Assembly: GCF_900142195.1 (NCBI RefSeq) | Contig: NZ_FRAB01000008.1 | Span: 1-64,000 of the forward strand | DNA: 64,000 nt | Reading direction: 5' to 3' | Origin: Paraburkholderia terricola | GTDB taxonomy: Bacteria; Pseudomonadota; Gammaproteobacteria; Burkholderiales; Burkholderiaceae | Shown: one piece after another, positions 10,169 to 20,927 of the stretch | Layout: every line of letters begins with the position of its first letter | Numbering within the stretch: position 1 is the stretch's first letter | Position numbers and translations under genes: made by a program | Notes under the pieces: generated by a model | The model's database searches: none | What the model was told of the DNA's origin: nothing | The model's input: only the letters and a program-made list of their open reading frames with translations

Positions 10169-10351
10169 ATGCAAACCTTTCTGAAAGCATTCGTTCGCGA
10201 CGAGCGTGGTGTCAGCGCCATGGAATACGCGGTTCTGGCCGGCATCGTCGTGATCGCATTGGGTGCGATGGCCGTGGGCTTCAACACCAACATCGGCGCG
10301 ATGTTCACCAACCTCTTCACGCAAGTCACGACCTCGCAGAACAAAGCGTGA
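10169..10351 (+). CDS. flp: Flp-type pilin (tad pilus subunit)
   Basis: Sixty-residue prepilin, the major subunit of the Flp/Tad pilus used for adhesion and biofilm formation. The start at 10169 has a GGGAG ribosome site and gives a short basic leader (MQTFLKAFVRDERG) ending in Gly. The mature part starts with VSAMEYAVLAGIVVIALG, which carries the invariant Glu-Tyr pair of Flp pilins at positions +4 and +5 after the cleavage site. First gene of an operon; a strong hairpin follows it at 10365-10396. Confidence 0.95.
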   Translation: MQTFLKAFVRDERGVSAMEYAVLAGIVVIALGAMAVGFNTNIGAMFTNLFTQVTTSQNKA

Positions 10352-10364
10352 TGTTGCGCGGCCG

Positions 10365-10396
10365 GGAGGTTCGATACCGCCGTTTATCGAACCTCC
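10365..10396 (+). promoter_or_regulatory. Hairpin between flp and tadV (partial terminator or RNA stabiliser)
   Basis: Perfect 12-bp inverted repeat GGAGGTTCGATA / TATCGAACCTCC with an 8-base loop, followed by TTTA. It begins 13 bases after the flp stop. The weak T-tract suggests partial termination or protection of the 3' end of flp mRNA, giving more pilin than assembly proteins. It also argues against any tadV start before 10397. Confidence 0.8.
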
Positions 10397-10425
10397 TTTA
10401 TCGAACGTTCCACGGAGCGCTGATT

Positions 10426-10923
10426 GTGTCGCTACTCTCTGCCATCATCCGCGTCACCGTACTTTGCGCGCTGCTGCGGCTCGCCGTTTTCGACGTGCGT
10501 TGGCGGCGCCTGCCAACCAGGGCGACCCTCCTGATCGCCGCGCTGTTTTTCATCGACGCTCTCGTCATCCGCCTGCCCATTCACGACGTGCTTGCGCATC
10601 TGCTGCTGGCGCTTGCCGTTCTGGTGATCTGCGCGGCCTTGTTCGCCGCAAAAATGCTGGGCGGAGGCGATGCAAAACTGGCCTGCGCCGTTTTCCTGTG
10701 GACGGGCCCGAGTCTCGCCTTGCCTGCCCTCGCCATCGTCTCGGTGCTCGGACTGGGCGTTTCCCTCGTCAGTCTCGCCACACGTCACATGGCTGCCGAA
10801 CAGCGTTTTCCCCCGCTGCGTGCCCTCGCGATGTTTTCTGGAACGCGCGGTGTGCCCTACGGTGTCGCGCTGGCGCTCGGCGGCGGGTCGGTCATCGCGT
10901 TGCCTTTGCTTGCGATGCGGTAG
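10426..10923 (+). CDS. tadV: Tad prepilin peptidase (CpaA/TadV)
   Basis: Type IV-like aspartyl prepilin peptidase of the inner membrane that cleaves the Flp leader and the TadE/TadG pseudopilins. I start it at GTG 10426, which has a GGAG site 8 bases upstream and lies after the hairpin. This gives 165 residues, normal for the short CpaA form that lacks the N-terminal methylase domain. The two catalytic aspartates are visible: one in LAVFDVRWRRLP after the first helix, the other in the MLGGGDAKLACA motif (GxGDxK type). About six hydrophobic segments are present. An in-frame longer start at 10348 would overlap the hairpin and is less likely. Confidence 0.92.
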   Translation: MSLLSAIIRVTVLCALLRLAVFDVRWRRLPTRATLLIAALFFIDALVIRLPIHDVLAHLLLALAVLVICAALFAAKMLGGGDAKLACAVFLWTGPSLALPALAIVSVLGLGVSLVSLATRHMAAEQRFPPLRALAMFSGTRGVPYGVALALGGGSVIALPLLAMR

Positions 10924-10935
10924 GACAGCGCCCTC

Positions 10936-11898
10936 ATGTCCAACGTCATCAAAATCGGTTTGCTGGTCCTCGGCGCCATTCTGATCGCCCTGATCGTTCG
11001 GGCCGTGGTCGCCGGCTTGTCGCGTCCGTCCGCGCCCGAGGCCAGCACCGAAAAAGTTCGTATCAGCGCGGCGGACCTTCCGCAGGGTCTGCTTCTGCGT
11101 GACGAGGACATGATCTGGAAGCCGATACCCGTCGCCGACGTTCCGCTGAATGCGATCGTCCAGGGCGCATCCGGCGCGGTCGAACTGAAGGGCGCGCTTT
11201 TGCGTCACGGTATAGCGAGCGGCGCGCTGATCGTCGCCGACGACGTCATCCTGCCGGGCGCCCCCGGCTTTCTCGCCGCCACGCTCAAACCGGAAATGCG
11301 CGCGGTGTCGGTCGCCGTCGACGATGTCTCCGGTAACGCCGGACTGATCCAGCCAGGCGATTACGTCGACCTGCTGCTCACGCAGCAGATGGACCGTCGA
11401 ACCGACTCGCCCGAACTCGCGGTGTCGAGCGAAACCGTCGTCGAGCGCGTTCGGGTGCTCGCGGTCGGTTCGGAGATACAGCGTCCGAAGAACGGCGAGG
11501 CCGCCGACGCCACCAATCGCGCCCGCACCGTCACGCTGGAAGTCACGCCGCGCATGGGCGAAGTCGTTGCCGTCGCCGCGCGCCTCGGCAGTCTGTCGCT
11601 TGCCTTGCGCAGCTTCGCAACCGTGACCCGCAATCCCGCCGCGTCGGCGTCGGCCGACTCGCCACCGCCGCCCGTCTGGGCCGGCGACATTTCACGCGCC
11701 GTGCGCGATCTGCCGCGAGCGCACGCCCCGCAAGGCACCAGCACCAGTGCGAGCACGAGTTCCGGACCGGCTGCGCCGCCCACCGTGACGATATACCGAG
11801 GTTCCGAGAGGAGCGACGCGCTATCGAGCGTCGCCCAGTCAAGCGGTAGCGCAGGAAACAACGTACCGCCAGTGCCGTCTCTGCGCGCGCCGCTTTGA
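10936..11898 (+). CDS. cpaB: Flp pilus assembly protein CpaB/RcpC
   Basis: A 320-residue inner-membrane-anchored periplasmic protein thought to link the secretin to the inner-membrane complex. One N-terminal membrane helix (about 5-28) is followed by an SAF/BMFP-like domain (VRISAADLPQGLLLRDEDM, then GALLRHGIASGALIVADD), and the typical MRAVSVAVDDVSGNAGLIQPGDYVDLLLT block. The C-terminal 80 residues are low-complexity Ser/Ala/Pro. The gene lies 12 bases after tadV. Confidence 0.93.
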   Translation: MSNVIKIGLLVLGAILIALIVRAVVAGLSRPSAPEASTEKVRISAADLPQGLLLRDEDMIWKPIPVADVPLNAIVQGASGAVELKGALLRHGIASGALIVADDVILPGAPGFLAATLKPEMRAVSVAVDDVSGNAGLIQPGDYVDLLLTQQMDRRTDSPELAVSSETVVERVRVLAVGSEIQRPKNGEAADATNRARTVTLEVTPRMGEVVAVAARLGSLSLALRSFATVTRNPAASASADSPPPPVWAGDISRAVRDLPRAHAPQGTSTSASTSSGPAAPPTVTIYRGSERSDALSSVAQSSGSAGNNVPPVPSLRAPL

Positions 11899-11945
11899 CG
11901 CGCGCGGAGGGCCCAAACAGCGTCCAGTCGCGGGGATGGAACGCC

Positions 11946-13412
<1,467 letters not shown>

Positions 13413-13423
13413 GCGGAGCCGCC

Positions 13424-13825
13424 ATGACTTCCGCACGCATTAGCCGCCTTCTTCGCCTCCCCCGCCTTGTCGCGCTCACGCTTGCCTGCATCACGGCGGC
13501 CGGCGTCGGTGGCTGCGTCAAGCCGCCGAGAACGATGCCCGACGCGTCGATCATCCCGTTCGACGGCCATCTCGCCTTGCCGCCCGATTGCGCCATCCTG
13601 GCTCGCCCATCGGTGCTGACCGACGCCGGCTGGAGGCGTCCCGACATGGCATGGGGCTGCGCGACCTACACGAATCTCGCGGCGCAGCTCGCCCATCCTC
13701 GGGACATCGTCAAACCGGAATCGCTCGGACCCGCCGATGCCGCCGTCGCGGCGAGCGCGGTGCATCGCTATCAGACTGAACGCGTGACACCGCTCGACAA
13801 GACGACGACGCGCGATCCGCGTTGA
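13424..13825 (+). CDS. CpaD-like Tad pilus lipoprotein
   Basis: A 133-residue predicted outer-membrane lipoprotein with lipobox AGVGGC after a basic, hydrophobic leader. The middle carries GWRRPDMAWGCATYTNLAAQLAHPRD spread over about residues 65-92, in which the WGCATYTNLA part is the hallmark of CpaD/RcpB pilotin-like proteins. It lies 11 bases after rcpA, the usual place for a secretin partner. Shorter than most CpaD proteins (about 200), so only the C-terminal half of the family is represented. Confidence 0.85.
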   Translation: MTSARISRLLRLPRLVALTLACITAAGVGGCVKPPRTMPDASIIPFDGHLALPPDCAILARPSVLTDAGWRRPDMAWGCATYTNLAAQLAHPRDIVKPESLGPADAAVAASAVHRYQTERVTPLDKTTTRDPR

Positions 13826-13852
13826 TGCGCGAGTCATTCACCGAAGGCGACC

Positions 13853-15070
13853 ATGAGCACAGACTTCAGTTTTCGGAAAAGCGCGACGGCGGCTCGGCTC
13901 GTCGACTTCATCGCGTTCGTCGCGGATCACGCCACGGAACAGGTGCTGAAAGACTATGTGCTCGAGCAGGCGATGCCGCATGCGCACGTGGCGATCGGCG
14001 ACATTCACGACGCGATTGCCTATCTCTCGAAGATCGAACGCTCGCCCCTCTTTCTGCTGATCGATCTGCATGGCTCCGCGATGCCGCTGTCGGACCTGGC
14101 ACGGCTCGCCGAAGTGTGCGAACCGTCGGTGCAAGTCGTCGCGCTCGGTGAGCGCAACGACGTCGGGCTCTTTCGCAGTTTGCTCAAGCTCGGCGTGCGT
14201 GACTATCTCGTCAAGCCGCTGACCGTCGAACTGCTCAACCGGACCGTCAGCGCAACCGAGGGCAAGATCAATCCCGTCGTGCAGACTCGCGCCGGCAAGA
14301 CGATCGCGTTCGTCGGCTCGCGGGGCGGCGTCGGCGTCACGACCATCGCCCTGAATCTCGCCCGCCATCTTGCCGAGGACACGCATCGCCGGGTCGCTTA
14401 TGTCGACCTCAACGTGTATGGCGGCGCGGCCAACAGCATGCTGGGCTTGCAGAGCAACAACGGCCTGACCGACGTGCTGCAGAACGTGCACCGGCTCGAT
14501 CCGCAGTATGTGGAAAGGACGCTCGTCGCGAAGGGAAGCCGCCTGTTCGTTCTCTCCTCCGAACTCGACTACGGCGCGCCGAAGCCGTTCCAGGCGGGAG
14601 CGCTCAAGCGCGTGCTCGAAGTGCTACGCGACAGTTTCCACTACGTCATGCTCGACGCTGGCAACCGGGCCGATCCGCTGGCGGGTGAAGCGTTCGACCA
14701 CGCATCGCGCGCCTATCTGGTGGCGGACCGCTCGGTGCATTCCGCGCGCGAGACGCTGCGCCTGTTGCGCTACATCGAGGATCGCGACAACAATCCCGCC
14801 GCTTCGCTGCTGCTCAATAATCCCAATGCCGCGACCGCGGGCAAAGTGCAGCCCGTCGATTTCGCGGCGGCGGTGGGTCGCCCCGCGCTGCATGAAGTCC
14901 CGTTCGAAACCAGGGCGATCTCGCTGGCCGAGAACCTCGGCGAGGCGCCCGACGAAAAAACGTCCAACGGTTTCAGTCAGGCGATCACGCGTATCGGCAG
15001 CGACCTCACCGGCCAGCACATCGCCGTCGAGCGCACGTTCCTCCAGAAGCTCGGAATAAGGAAACGCTGA
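13853..15070 (+). CDS. tadZ: Pilus localisation ATPase TadZ/CpaE
   Basis: MinD/ParA-like ATPase of 405 residues that positions the Tad machine at the cell pole. The N-terminal part (about 1-130) is a degenerate receiver-like domain. The C-terminal part has a variant Walker A, AFVGSRGGVGVTTIALN, in which the usual final Lys is replaced (GVGVTT rather than GVGKTT); this variation is common in TadZ. Its stop overlaps the start of tadA (ATGA), showing translational coupling. Confidence 0.92.
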   Translation: MSTDFSFRKSATAARLVDFIAFVADHATEQVLKDYVLEQAMPHAHVAIGDIHDAIAYLSKIERSPLFLLIDLHGSAMPLSDLARLAEVCEPSVQVVALGERNDVGLFRSLLKLGVRDYLVKPLTVELLNRTVSATEGKINPVVQTRAGKTIAFVGSRGGVGVTTIALNLARHLAEDTHRRVAYVDLNVYGGAANSMLGLQSNNGLTDVLQNVHRLDPQYVERTLVAKGSRLFVLSSELDYGAPKPFQAGALKRVLEVLRDSFHYVMLDAGNRADPLAGEAFDHASRAYLVADRSVHSARETLRLLRYIEDRDNNPAASLLLNNPNAATAGKVQPVDFAAAVGRPALHEVPFETRAISLAENLGEAPDEKTSNGFSQAITRIGSDLTGQHIAVERTFLQKLGIRKR

Positions 15071-16479
15071 TGTTCGGGCAAAAGCAGCCTCCTTCCCCAG
15101 ACGTCGCCGCGCCGCACGACAATCCGGCGGCGACAGCCGCCGCGTCGCCTCCCGCCGCGGCCGGCGGAACGGTCACCGCTTTGCCGGGACGCGCCGCGTT
15201 ACCGCAGGGCAACGAAGCCTTGGTCCGCTCGGAACTGTTCAAGACCATCCGCAGCGGCGTGTTCAATTCGATGAATGCGTCGGCCGCGGTCGGCAAGACT
15301 CGCGAGCAGATGAAGCCCGGCGTCGAACAGCTCGTGCTGGAGATCGCGGCGCACGAGCGGCTGAACGTCACGATCTCGGAGCAGATCCAGATCGTCAGCG
15401 AACTGCTGAACGACATGTTCGGCGTGGGTCCGATCGAGCCGCTGCTCGCGGACGACAGTGTGACCGACGTGCTCGTCAACGGTCCCGATCAGATCTACGT
15501 CGAGCGTCATGGCCGGCTCGAACTGACGCCGTACAAGTTCCGCGACAACGCGCACGTCGTCAGCGTCGCGCAGCGCATCGCGGCCGGCGTGGGCCGGCGG
15601 GTCGACGAAAGCAGTCCGATGGTGGATGCGCGTCTCGCCGACGGCAGCCGGGTCAACGTCATCCTGCCGCCGCTCGCGATTCATGGCGCCTGTATCGCGA
15701 TCCGCAAGTTTTCGAAGCGCAACATCACGCTGCACCGGATGGCGCAGCAAGGCAACATGTCGGCGCAGATGAGCAACGTGCTCAAGCTCGCCAGCACGTG
15801 CCGCCTCAACGTCATCGTGTCGGGCGGCACCGGCTCCGGCAAGACCACCTTGCTGAATGCGCTATCCCATTTCATCGGCAATGGCGAACGCGTCATCACG
15901 ATCGAAGATGCGGCCGAACTTCAGCTTCAGCAGCCGCATGTCGTCAGCCTCGAAACGCGCCCTGAAAACGCCGAGGGTCTCGGCGGCGTCGCCCAGCGCG
16001 ATCTGGTGCGCAACGCGCTGCGGATGCGGCCGGATCGCATCATCCTCGGCGAAACGCGCGGTCCCGAAGCGTTCGACGTGCTTCAGGCGATGAACACCGG
16101 TCACGACGGCTCGATGACGACGATTCACGCGAACACGCCGCGCGACGCGATCACCCGGCTGGAGAGCATGGTCATGATGGCGAACGCTAATCTGCCGCTC
16201 ATGTCGATTCGCCGGCAAATCGCGAGCGCGGTTCATCTGTTCGTGCAGATCGAGCGGATGCGCGACGGCGTGCGGCGCGTGACGCGCATCACTGAACTCG
16301 TCGGCATGGAAGGCGACGTCATCATCACCCAGGATCTCTTCACCTTCCGTTACGACGCGAGCGCTTATAACGAAGAGGTCAAGGGCGTCTTCGAAACGGC
16401 CGCGCTCAGACCCGCGTTTTCCGAACGCGCCGCCTATTACGGCGTGGAAGAAGCACTGCTGGAGGCCATGCGCCCATGA
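15070..16479 (+). CDS. tadA: Tad pilus assembly ATPase TadA/CpaF
   Basis: Secretion-superfamily hexameric ATPase that drives pilus assembly in the cytoplasm. The 469-residue protein has a Walker [17 protein letters not shown], an Asp box near [18 protein letters not shown], a Walker B/His region ([22 protein letters not shown]) and the [17 protein letters not shown] block, all intact. The N-terminal 75 residues are Pro/Ala-rich. Its start overlaps the tadZ stop and its stop overlaps the tadB start. Confidence 0.96.
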   Translation: MFGQKQPPSPDVAAPHDNPAATAAASPPAAAGGTVTALPGRAALPQGNEALVRSELFKTIRSGVFNSMNASAAVGKTREQMKPGVEQLVLEIAAHERLNVTISEQIQIVSELLNDMFGVGPIEPLLADDSVTDVLVNGPDQIYVERHGRLELTPYKFRDNAHVVSVAQRIAAGVGRRVDESSPMVDARLADGSRVNVILPPLAIHGACIAIRKFSKRNITLHRMAQQGNMSAQMSNVLKLASTCRLNVIVSGGTGSGKTTLLNALSHFIGNGERVITIEDAAELQLQQPHVVSLETRPENAEGLGGVAQRDLVRNALRMRPDRIILGETRGPEAFDVLQAMNTGHDGSMTTIHANTPRDAITRLESMVMMANANLPLMSIRRQIASAVHLFVQIERMRDGVRRVTRITELVGMEGDVIITQDLFTFRYDASAYNEEVKGVFETAALRPAFSERAAYYGVEEALLEAMRP

Positions 16480-17453
16480 CGACGATCGACCTCGTCACGC
16501 TCGCCTCGTTCGCTTGCGCGCTGGTGCTCGGACTGATGGCGCTGACCGCGCAGGATCTGCGAAGCAAGCAGCCCGGCGCCAGGATCAGATCGCGCATGCT
16601 GCGGTCTTTCTCGATCGAGGACGGCGTACGCGCGCCCGCTCAAAGCGGTGTCGACGCGAACCTCTTCAAGCTGAACCGGCACGGCAACGCGATCAGCCGC
16701 TGGCTCAGGCCGAGGATCGCCCGCCTGAGAACGGTGGCCGGCGCGAACGGTCTTCGCGTCGTGATCGGCGCGGCGATCGCGGGCGCACTCCTTGCGCTCG
16801 CCATGACGCGTTTCATGCCGCTTCCCGGCGTCGTCAAAGTGCTTCTGCTGCCGGCGCTCCCTCTCTTTGCCGCGGTGCAAGCCTATCGTTTCCTCGTCGC
16901 CCGCTTCCGGCGACGCTTCCTCAATGGCTTCCCGGACCTGCTCGACATGATCGTGCGCGCGGTGCGCGCGGGCGTACCCGTTACCCACGTCATCCGGGCG
17001 GCCGCCGACGAATGTCCCGAGCCGCTGCGTCATGAATTCCGCTTGATGGGCGACGCGTTGCAGCTTGGGATCGACCTCGAGGAAGTGCTGGCCGTGGCAA
17101 TGCGCCGAATCGAAGTCACCGATTTCTCTTTCTTTTGCGTATGCCTGCTGCTGCAGCGTGAAACCGGCGGCCAACTCGGGGAAACGCTCGAAAACCTGGC
17201 CGCCATTGTTCGCACGCGCGGCGAGGTCCGTCTGAAAACGAAGGCGCTGACCGCGGAAGCGCGTATCACGACGAGGATTCTGGCCGCCATTCCGGTGGTC
17301 ATCGTGCTTGCCTTGTACGGTCTGAATCGCTCTTACGTCATGGTGCTGTTCGACAGACCCGCCGGGCAGAAGCTGCTGACGTTCGCGTCGATCTCGGTGG
17401 TGCTCGGCATCGCGGTGATCAACAGGATGTCCAAACTCAATACCTCCCGATGA
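16476..17453 (+). CDS. tadB: Tad inner-membrane platform protein TadB
   Basis: Polytopic inner-membrane protein of the type II secretion F (GspF) family that, with TadC, forms the platform on which TadA acts. The 325 residues include an N-terminal membrane helix, a pair of helices near residues 85-130, the cytoplasmic FPDLLDMIVRAVRAGVP and ETGGQLGETLENLA motifs, and two C-terminal helices. Both ends overlap neighbours by four bases. Confidence 0.94.
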   Translation: MTTIDLVTLASFACALVLGLMALTAQDLRSKQPGARIRSRMLRSFSIEDGVRAPAQSGVDANLFKLNRHGNAISRWLRPRIARLRTVAGANGLRVVIGAAIAGALLALAMTRFMPLPGVVKVLLLPALPLFAAVQAYRFLVARFRRRFLNGFPDLLDMIVRAVRAGVPVTHVIRAAADECPEPLRHEFRLMGDALQLGIDLEEVLAVAMRRIEVTDFSFFCVCLLLQRETGGQLGETLENLAAIVRTRGEVRLKTKALTAEARITTRILAAIPVVIVLALYGLNRSYVMVLFDRPAGQKLLTFASISVVLGIAVINRMSKLNTSR

Positions 17454-18412
17454 GCGACGCCAGCATAGAGACACTGCTCGACCTTCTGATGCTCGTGGCG
17501 TTGTTCGGCACGCTCGCGTTATGGTGGGCCGCCAAGCGCGGCGGCAGGCGCGGCAGGATCGCCGAACGGGTGCGCGAGGCGGCTGTCAGCCTGCGCCCGC
17601 ACAGTTCGCCCGCCGGCATGGATGACGACGGTGCCGGTCTGCGCGCGCGTCTGCTGCGGCGCCTCGCGACGCTGGGGGACCGGCTGCCGCTGTTCGACGC
17701 GAAGTATCGCGCGGAACTCGGGCGGCAGATGGTGCGCGGCGGTTACCGCGGCAAACATGCGGTTCCCATTCTGGTCGCGATCAAGTTCCTGTTCGGCATT
17801 GTGTGTGCGACGCTGGCGGTCATGCTGGGCTCGCATATCGCGTTCGTCGGCCGCTACCCTGCCGCTCGCGGCATTCTGATGGTGTTCGTGTTCATCGTCG
17901 GGATGATCGTTCCGGAATACGTGCTTGCGTTGCGCGCGCAGCGGCGCCGCCTCGCCATGGCGGCGTGCTTGCCCGACGCGCTCGACCTGCTGGTCATCTG
18001 CACGAACGCGGGGAACAGTTTGGCGGTGAGCATTCGCCGGGTCGCGGACGAACTCGCTTCCATCTGCCCGCCGCTTTCGGACGAGTTTTCGCTGACCGCC
18101 GACGAGCTGAAATTATCCGGCGACAGCACGCGTGCGCTGAATGGGCTCGCGCAGCGGATCGACCTGCCCGCCATTCGCGCGCTGATTTCCACGCTCACGC
18201 AATCCATGCGCTATGGCACGCCGATCACGCAGGCGCTGCGAACCTTGTCGCGCACCGAGCGGCTGGCTCATATCGTTTCGCTGGAGGAAAAAGCCGCCAA
18301 GCTCGCGCCGAAAATGGTGCTGCCGATGATGCTGTTCATTCTGCCGGCGGTCGTCGTCATCGCAGCCGGCCCGGCAATCATTCAAATTCTCGAATTCTTC
18401 GCCAAACAATGA
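17450..18412 (+). CDS. tadC: Tad inner-membrane platform protein TadC
   Basis: Second GspF-family platform protein, 320 residues. The LPDALDLLVICTNAGNSLAVSI segment and the LSRTERLAHIVSLEEKAAKLAPKMVLPMMLFILPAVVV region spread over its C-terminal 55 residues are typical of TadC. Two hydrophobic segments occur in the middle and a long one at the C-terminus. Coupled to tadB and tadD by ATGA overlaps. Confidence 0.94.
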   Translation: MSDASIETLLDLLMLVALFGTLALWWAAKRGGRRGRIAERVREAAVSLRPHSSPAGMDDDGAGLRARLLRRLATLGDRLPLFDAKYRAELGRQMVRGGYRGKHAVPILVAIKFLFGIVCATLAVMLGSHIAFVGRYPAARGILMVFVFIVGMIVPEYVLALRAQRRRLAMAACLPDALDLLVICTNAGNSLAVSIRRVADELASICPPLSDEFSLTADELKLSGDSTRALNGLAQRIDLPAIRALISTLTQSMRYGTPITQALRTLSRTERLAHIVSLEEKAAKLAPKMVLPMMLFILPAVVVIAAGPAIIQILEFFAKQ

Positions 18413-19380
18413 AAACCGTCGAATTGCGAATTGCCGTTGGTGCCCCTCGTGCCCTTCCTGGCCTGCGTGCCGTTCCGACGCATCGCTTCGCGATGCCGCG
18501 CTTTGCACGGCGCGTCGGCCTCGTTGGCCTCGCTTGCTGCTGCGCCGCCGCGCTGCTCGCGACAGGCGCTTGCACGACGACGTATCGTGTCTCGGAAGCG
18601 CACACGCTGCCCCGCAATACGATGCCCGACAGGATGAGCGAGCTTCGCATCGCCGAGACGGCGCTCGACTCGGGCAACGTGGAACTGGCCACGACGCTCT
18701 ACGAAAAGGTCGTGGCCGCCGATCCTCGCTCGGTTGCGGGTCTGACGGGCCTGGGCGACACGCTCTACGCGGTCGGCGACTTCACGCGCGCGGCGGTCCA
18801 CTACGAGCGGGCCAGGCAGGTCGACGCCAACGCGATTGCGCCGATGATCGGCATTGCGCGCGTGGCGATTCATCAGCGGCGCTTCGACGATGCGATCTCC
18901 CTCTATCGCCAGGTGCTGGCGCTGACCCCCGATGCACCGCTCGCGTCCGCGGGCCTCGGCGCGGCGCTCGATCTGAAGGGCGATCACGTCGCGGCGCAGG
19001 CCGTGCTGAGGCAGGCGCTCAAGGCCAATCCCGGCGATCCGGGCCTGAGCATCAACCTGGGATTGTCGCTGACGCTCAACGGCAATCCGCGCGACGGCGC
19101 GAACGTGTTGCTCGACGTGACGCGCTATCCCGGTGCGCCGCCCCAGGCGCGCCAGGACCTCGCGCTCGCCTACGGCCTGCTCGGCAATTCGGAAGCGGCG
19201 GCGGCGATCCTCGGACAGGATCTGCCGAAGGCCTCCGTGCAGGACAACCTTCGCTTCTATGAAATTCAACCCAACCGGATGACGCCGCCGCCTGCGTCGA
19301 TGCTGCCGGCGTCGAAGAGATCGGCCACGACCTCGGGCGACACCACGTCAGGCACGACGCCCGCCATCACTGCTCGATGA
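18409..19380 (+). CDS. tadD: Tad TPR lipoprotein TadD
   Basis: Predicted outer-membrane lipoprotein with tetratricopeptide repeats, likely a pilotin-like assembly factor. The start at 18409 overlaps the tadC stop (ATGA). An internal ATG at 18493 would give a tidier lipoprotein signal (a basic start, a hydrophobic core, then LLATGAC), so the true start could be there. At least four TPR units follow (for example ELATTLYEKVVAADPRSVAG and DAISLYRQVLALTPDAP). The C-terminus is Ser/Thr-rich and low in complexity. Confidence 0.9.
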   Translation: MKTVELRIAVGAPRALPGLRAVPTHRFAMPRFARRVGLVGLACCCAAALLATGACTTTYRVSEAHTLPRNTMPDRMSELRIAETALDSGNVELATTLYEKVVAADPRSVAGLTGLGDTLYAVGDFTRAAVHYERARQVDANAIAPMIGIARVAIHQRRFDDAISLYRQVLALTPDAPLASAGLGAALDLKGDHVAAQAVLRQALKANPGDPGLSINLGLSLTLNGNPRDGANVLLDVTRYPGAPPQARQDLALAYGLLGNSEAAAAILGQDLPKASVQDNLRFYEIQPNRMTPPPASMLPASKRSATTSGDTTSGTTPAITAR

Positions 19381-19832
19381 AAACCGCAATGCCGACGCTT
19401 CACGTCAACCGTGCAAGCCATGGACCACGCGCGAGCCGGGGATCGGCGGCGATCGAGTTCGCGATTCTGCTGCCGTTTCTGATCATGATTCTGGTGGGGA
19501 TCATTGACGTCAATCTGATCTTCTATAACGACGCGATCCTGACGAACGCGGCTCGCGCGGGCGCGAGAGCCGGCACGGTGCTCCAGGTGCCGCCGCTGAC
19601 CACCACGCAGATCGCGGCCATCACGACCACCTACGCGCAGAACAACCTCGTCACCGGCGGAGCCGCGACTGCGCCGACCGTCACGGTGACGCAGTCGAAC
19701 GGCACGACCCCCGGCGGCTCGCTCCAGGTCGCGGTTTCATACACGTACCAGGGGCTGCTGCTCGGCTCGGCGTTTAGCGCGTTGGCTAGCCCCGTCGTTC
19801 TGAACGCCACCGCCGTCATGATTTACGAGTAG
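19377..19832 (+). CDS. tadE: TadE-like pseudopilin
   Basis: A 151-residue minor pilin. After a basic leader ending RGS, the processed part begins AAIEFAILLPFLIMILVGII with the conserved Glu at position +4, the signature of TadE. The typical downstream TNAARAGARAGTV motif is present. The start overlaps the tadD stop (ATGA). It should be cleaved by TadV. Confidence 0.93.
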   Translation: MKTAMPTLHVNRASHGPRASRGSAAIEFAILLPFLIMILVGIIDVNLIFYNDAILTNAARAGARAGTVLQVPPLTTTQIAAITTTYAQNNLVTGGAATAPTVTVTQSNGTTPGGSLQVAVSYTYQGLLLGSAFSALASPVVLNATAVMIYE

Positions 19833-19835
19833 ACC

Positions 19836-20927
19836 ATGACGGCGCCCATGCTTGCCGAGCGCGAGGAACTCCGCCTGAAACACGACGTGGTCAACACGCG
19901 TTGGGTCGGCACGCGTGCACGCTATCGACGCCAGCGCGGGACGATGAGCTTCGTCTTCGTTTCCTTCGTGCTGATGGCGCTGGCGTTCTCGGCATTTTCG
20001 GTGGATATCGGCCGCTACTATCTCGCCTCCAGTGAGTTGCAGACCGCGGCGGATGCCGCCGCCATCGCGGGCGCGCGTTCGTTGTTTACCGGGAACCTGA
20101 ATTCGACCGCTAATTGGAGCGCCGCGAACGCGAGCGCTGCAAGCGCCGTTCAGCTCAATGCCTCGGGGGGATCGACCTTGACAGCCGCGACGGTGCAAAG
20201 CGGTTTCTGGAATTTGACGGGCTCTCCGGCCAGTATGCAATCGGCGGCAATCACGCCCGGCGCCTACGATAGCCCCGGCGTGCAAGTCACTGTTTCGCGC
20301 GCGACAGGATTGAACGGCGGCTCACTGGTCTTTCTGTTCGCGCCGCTTTTCGGCGTGAACGATACCCCCGTGACGGCAACCGCGGTGGCCGTGGTATCCG
20401 CACCGGGTTTTGTCGCCACCGGCGCGTTGTACCCGGTGGCCCTCGCCAAATGTATTTTCGACCAGTACTGGAACACGCAGACCGGATCGCCGAAGATCGA
20501 CCCGTCGACCGGGCAGGCCTATACGTTTCAGATCACCAACGGCACGTCCTACGGAGGTTGCCTTCCTGGGCAATGGACCTCGTTCCAGACCAACGCGAAC
20601 GACGTGCCGACGGTGCGTGGATTCATGGCCAACGGGAACCCCGCGCAATTGAGCATCGGTGCGTCCATCTGGATTCAGCCCGGCGTCAAGACGACGATTT
20701 ACAGTTCGGTGCTGCCCAACATCGACGTGCTGCTTCCGGTCGTTCAGCAAGTGGCGACGTCGAACGCCACGATCCTCGGCTTCGCCGCTTTTCATATCGA
20801 TTCCGCGGTCAGCGCGGGCGGCAACAACTACATTCAGGGTCATCTCATCACGAGGGTCAACGTGTCTTCCGGCTCGCCACAAAACAGTCTCTACGGGGCG
20901 TATGTCGCGCCGCGTCTCGCGCGATGA
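19836..20927 (+). CDS. tadG: TadG-like pilus protein (Flp pilus-assembly TadG, N-terminal domain)
   Basis: A 363-residue protein with an N-terminal basic stretch (RYRRQRG), then a long hydrophobic helix (TMSFVFVSFVLMALAFSAFSV) and the hallmark ASSELQTAADAAAIAGARSLF split over residues about 65-85. The rest is exported, Gly/Ser/Asn/Thr-rich and likely beta-structured. It lacks the von Willebrand A domain found in some TadG proteins. Three bases separate it from tadE. Confidence 0.92.
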   Translation: MTAPMLAEREELRLKHDVVNTRWVGTRARYRRQRGTMSFVFVSFVLMALAFSAFSVDIGRYYLASSELQTAADAAAIAGARSLFTGNLNSTANWSAANASAASAVQLNASGGSTLTAATVQSGFWNLTGSPASMQSAAITPGAYDSPGVQVTVSRATGLNGGSLVFLFAPLFGVNDTPVTATAVAVVSAPGFVATGALYPVALAKCIFDQYWNTQTGSPKIDPSTGQAYTFQITNGTSYGGCLPGQWTSFQTNANDVPTVRGFMANGNPAQLSIGASIWIQPGVKTTIYSSVLPNIDVLLPVVQQVATSNATILGFAAFHIDSAVSAGGNNYIQGHLITRVNVSSGSPQNSLYGAYVAPRLAR

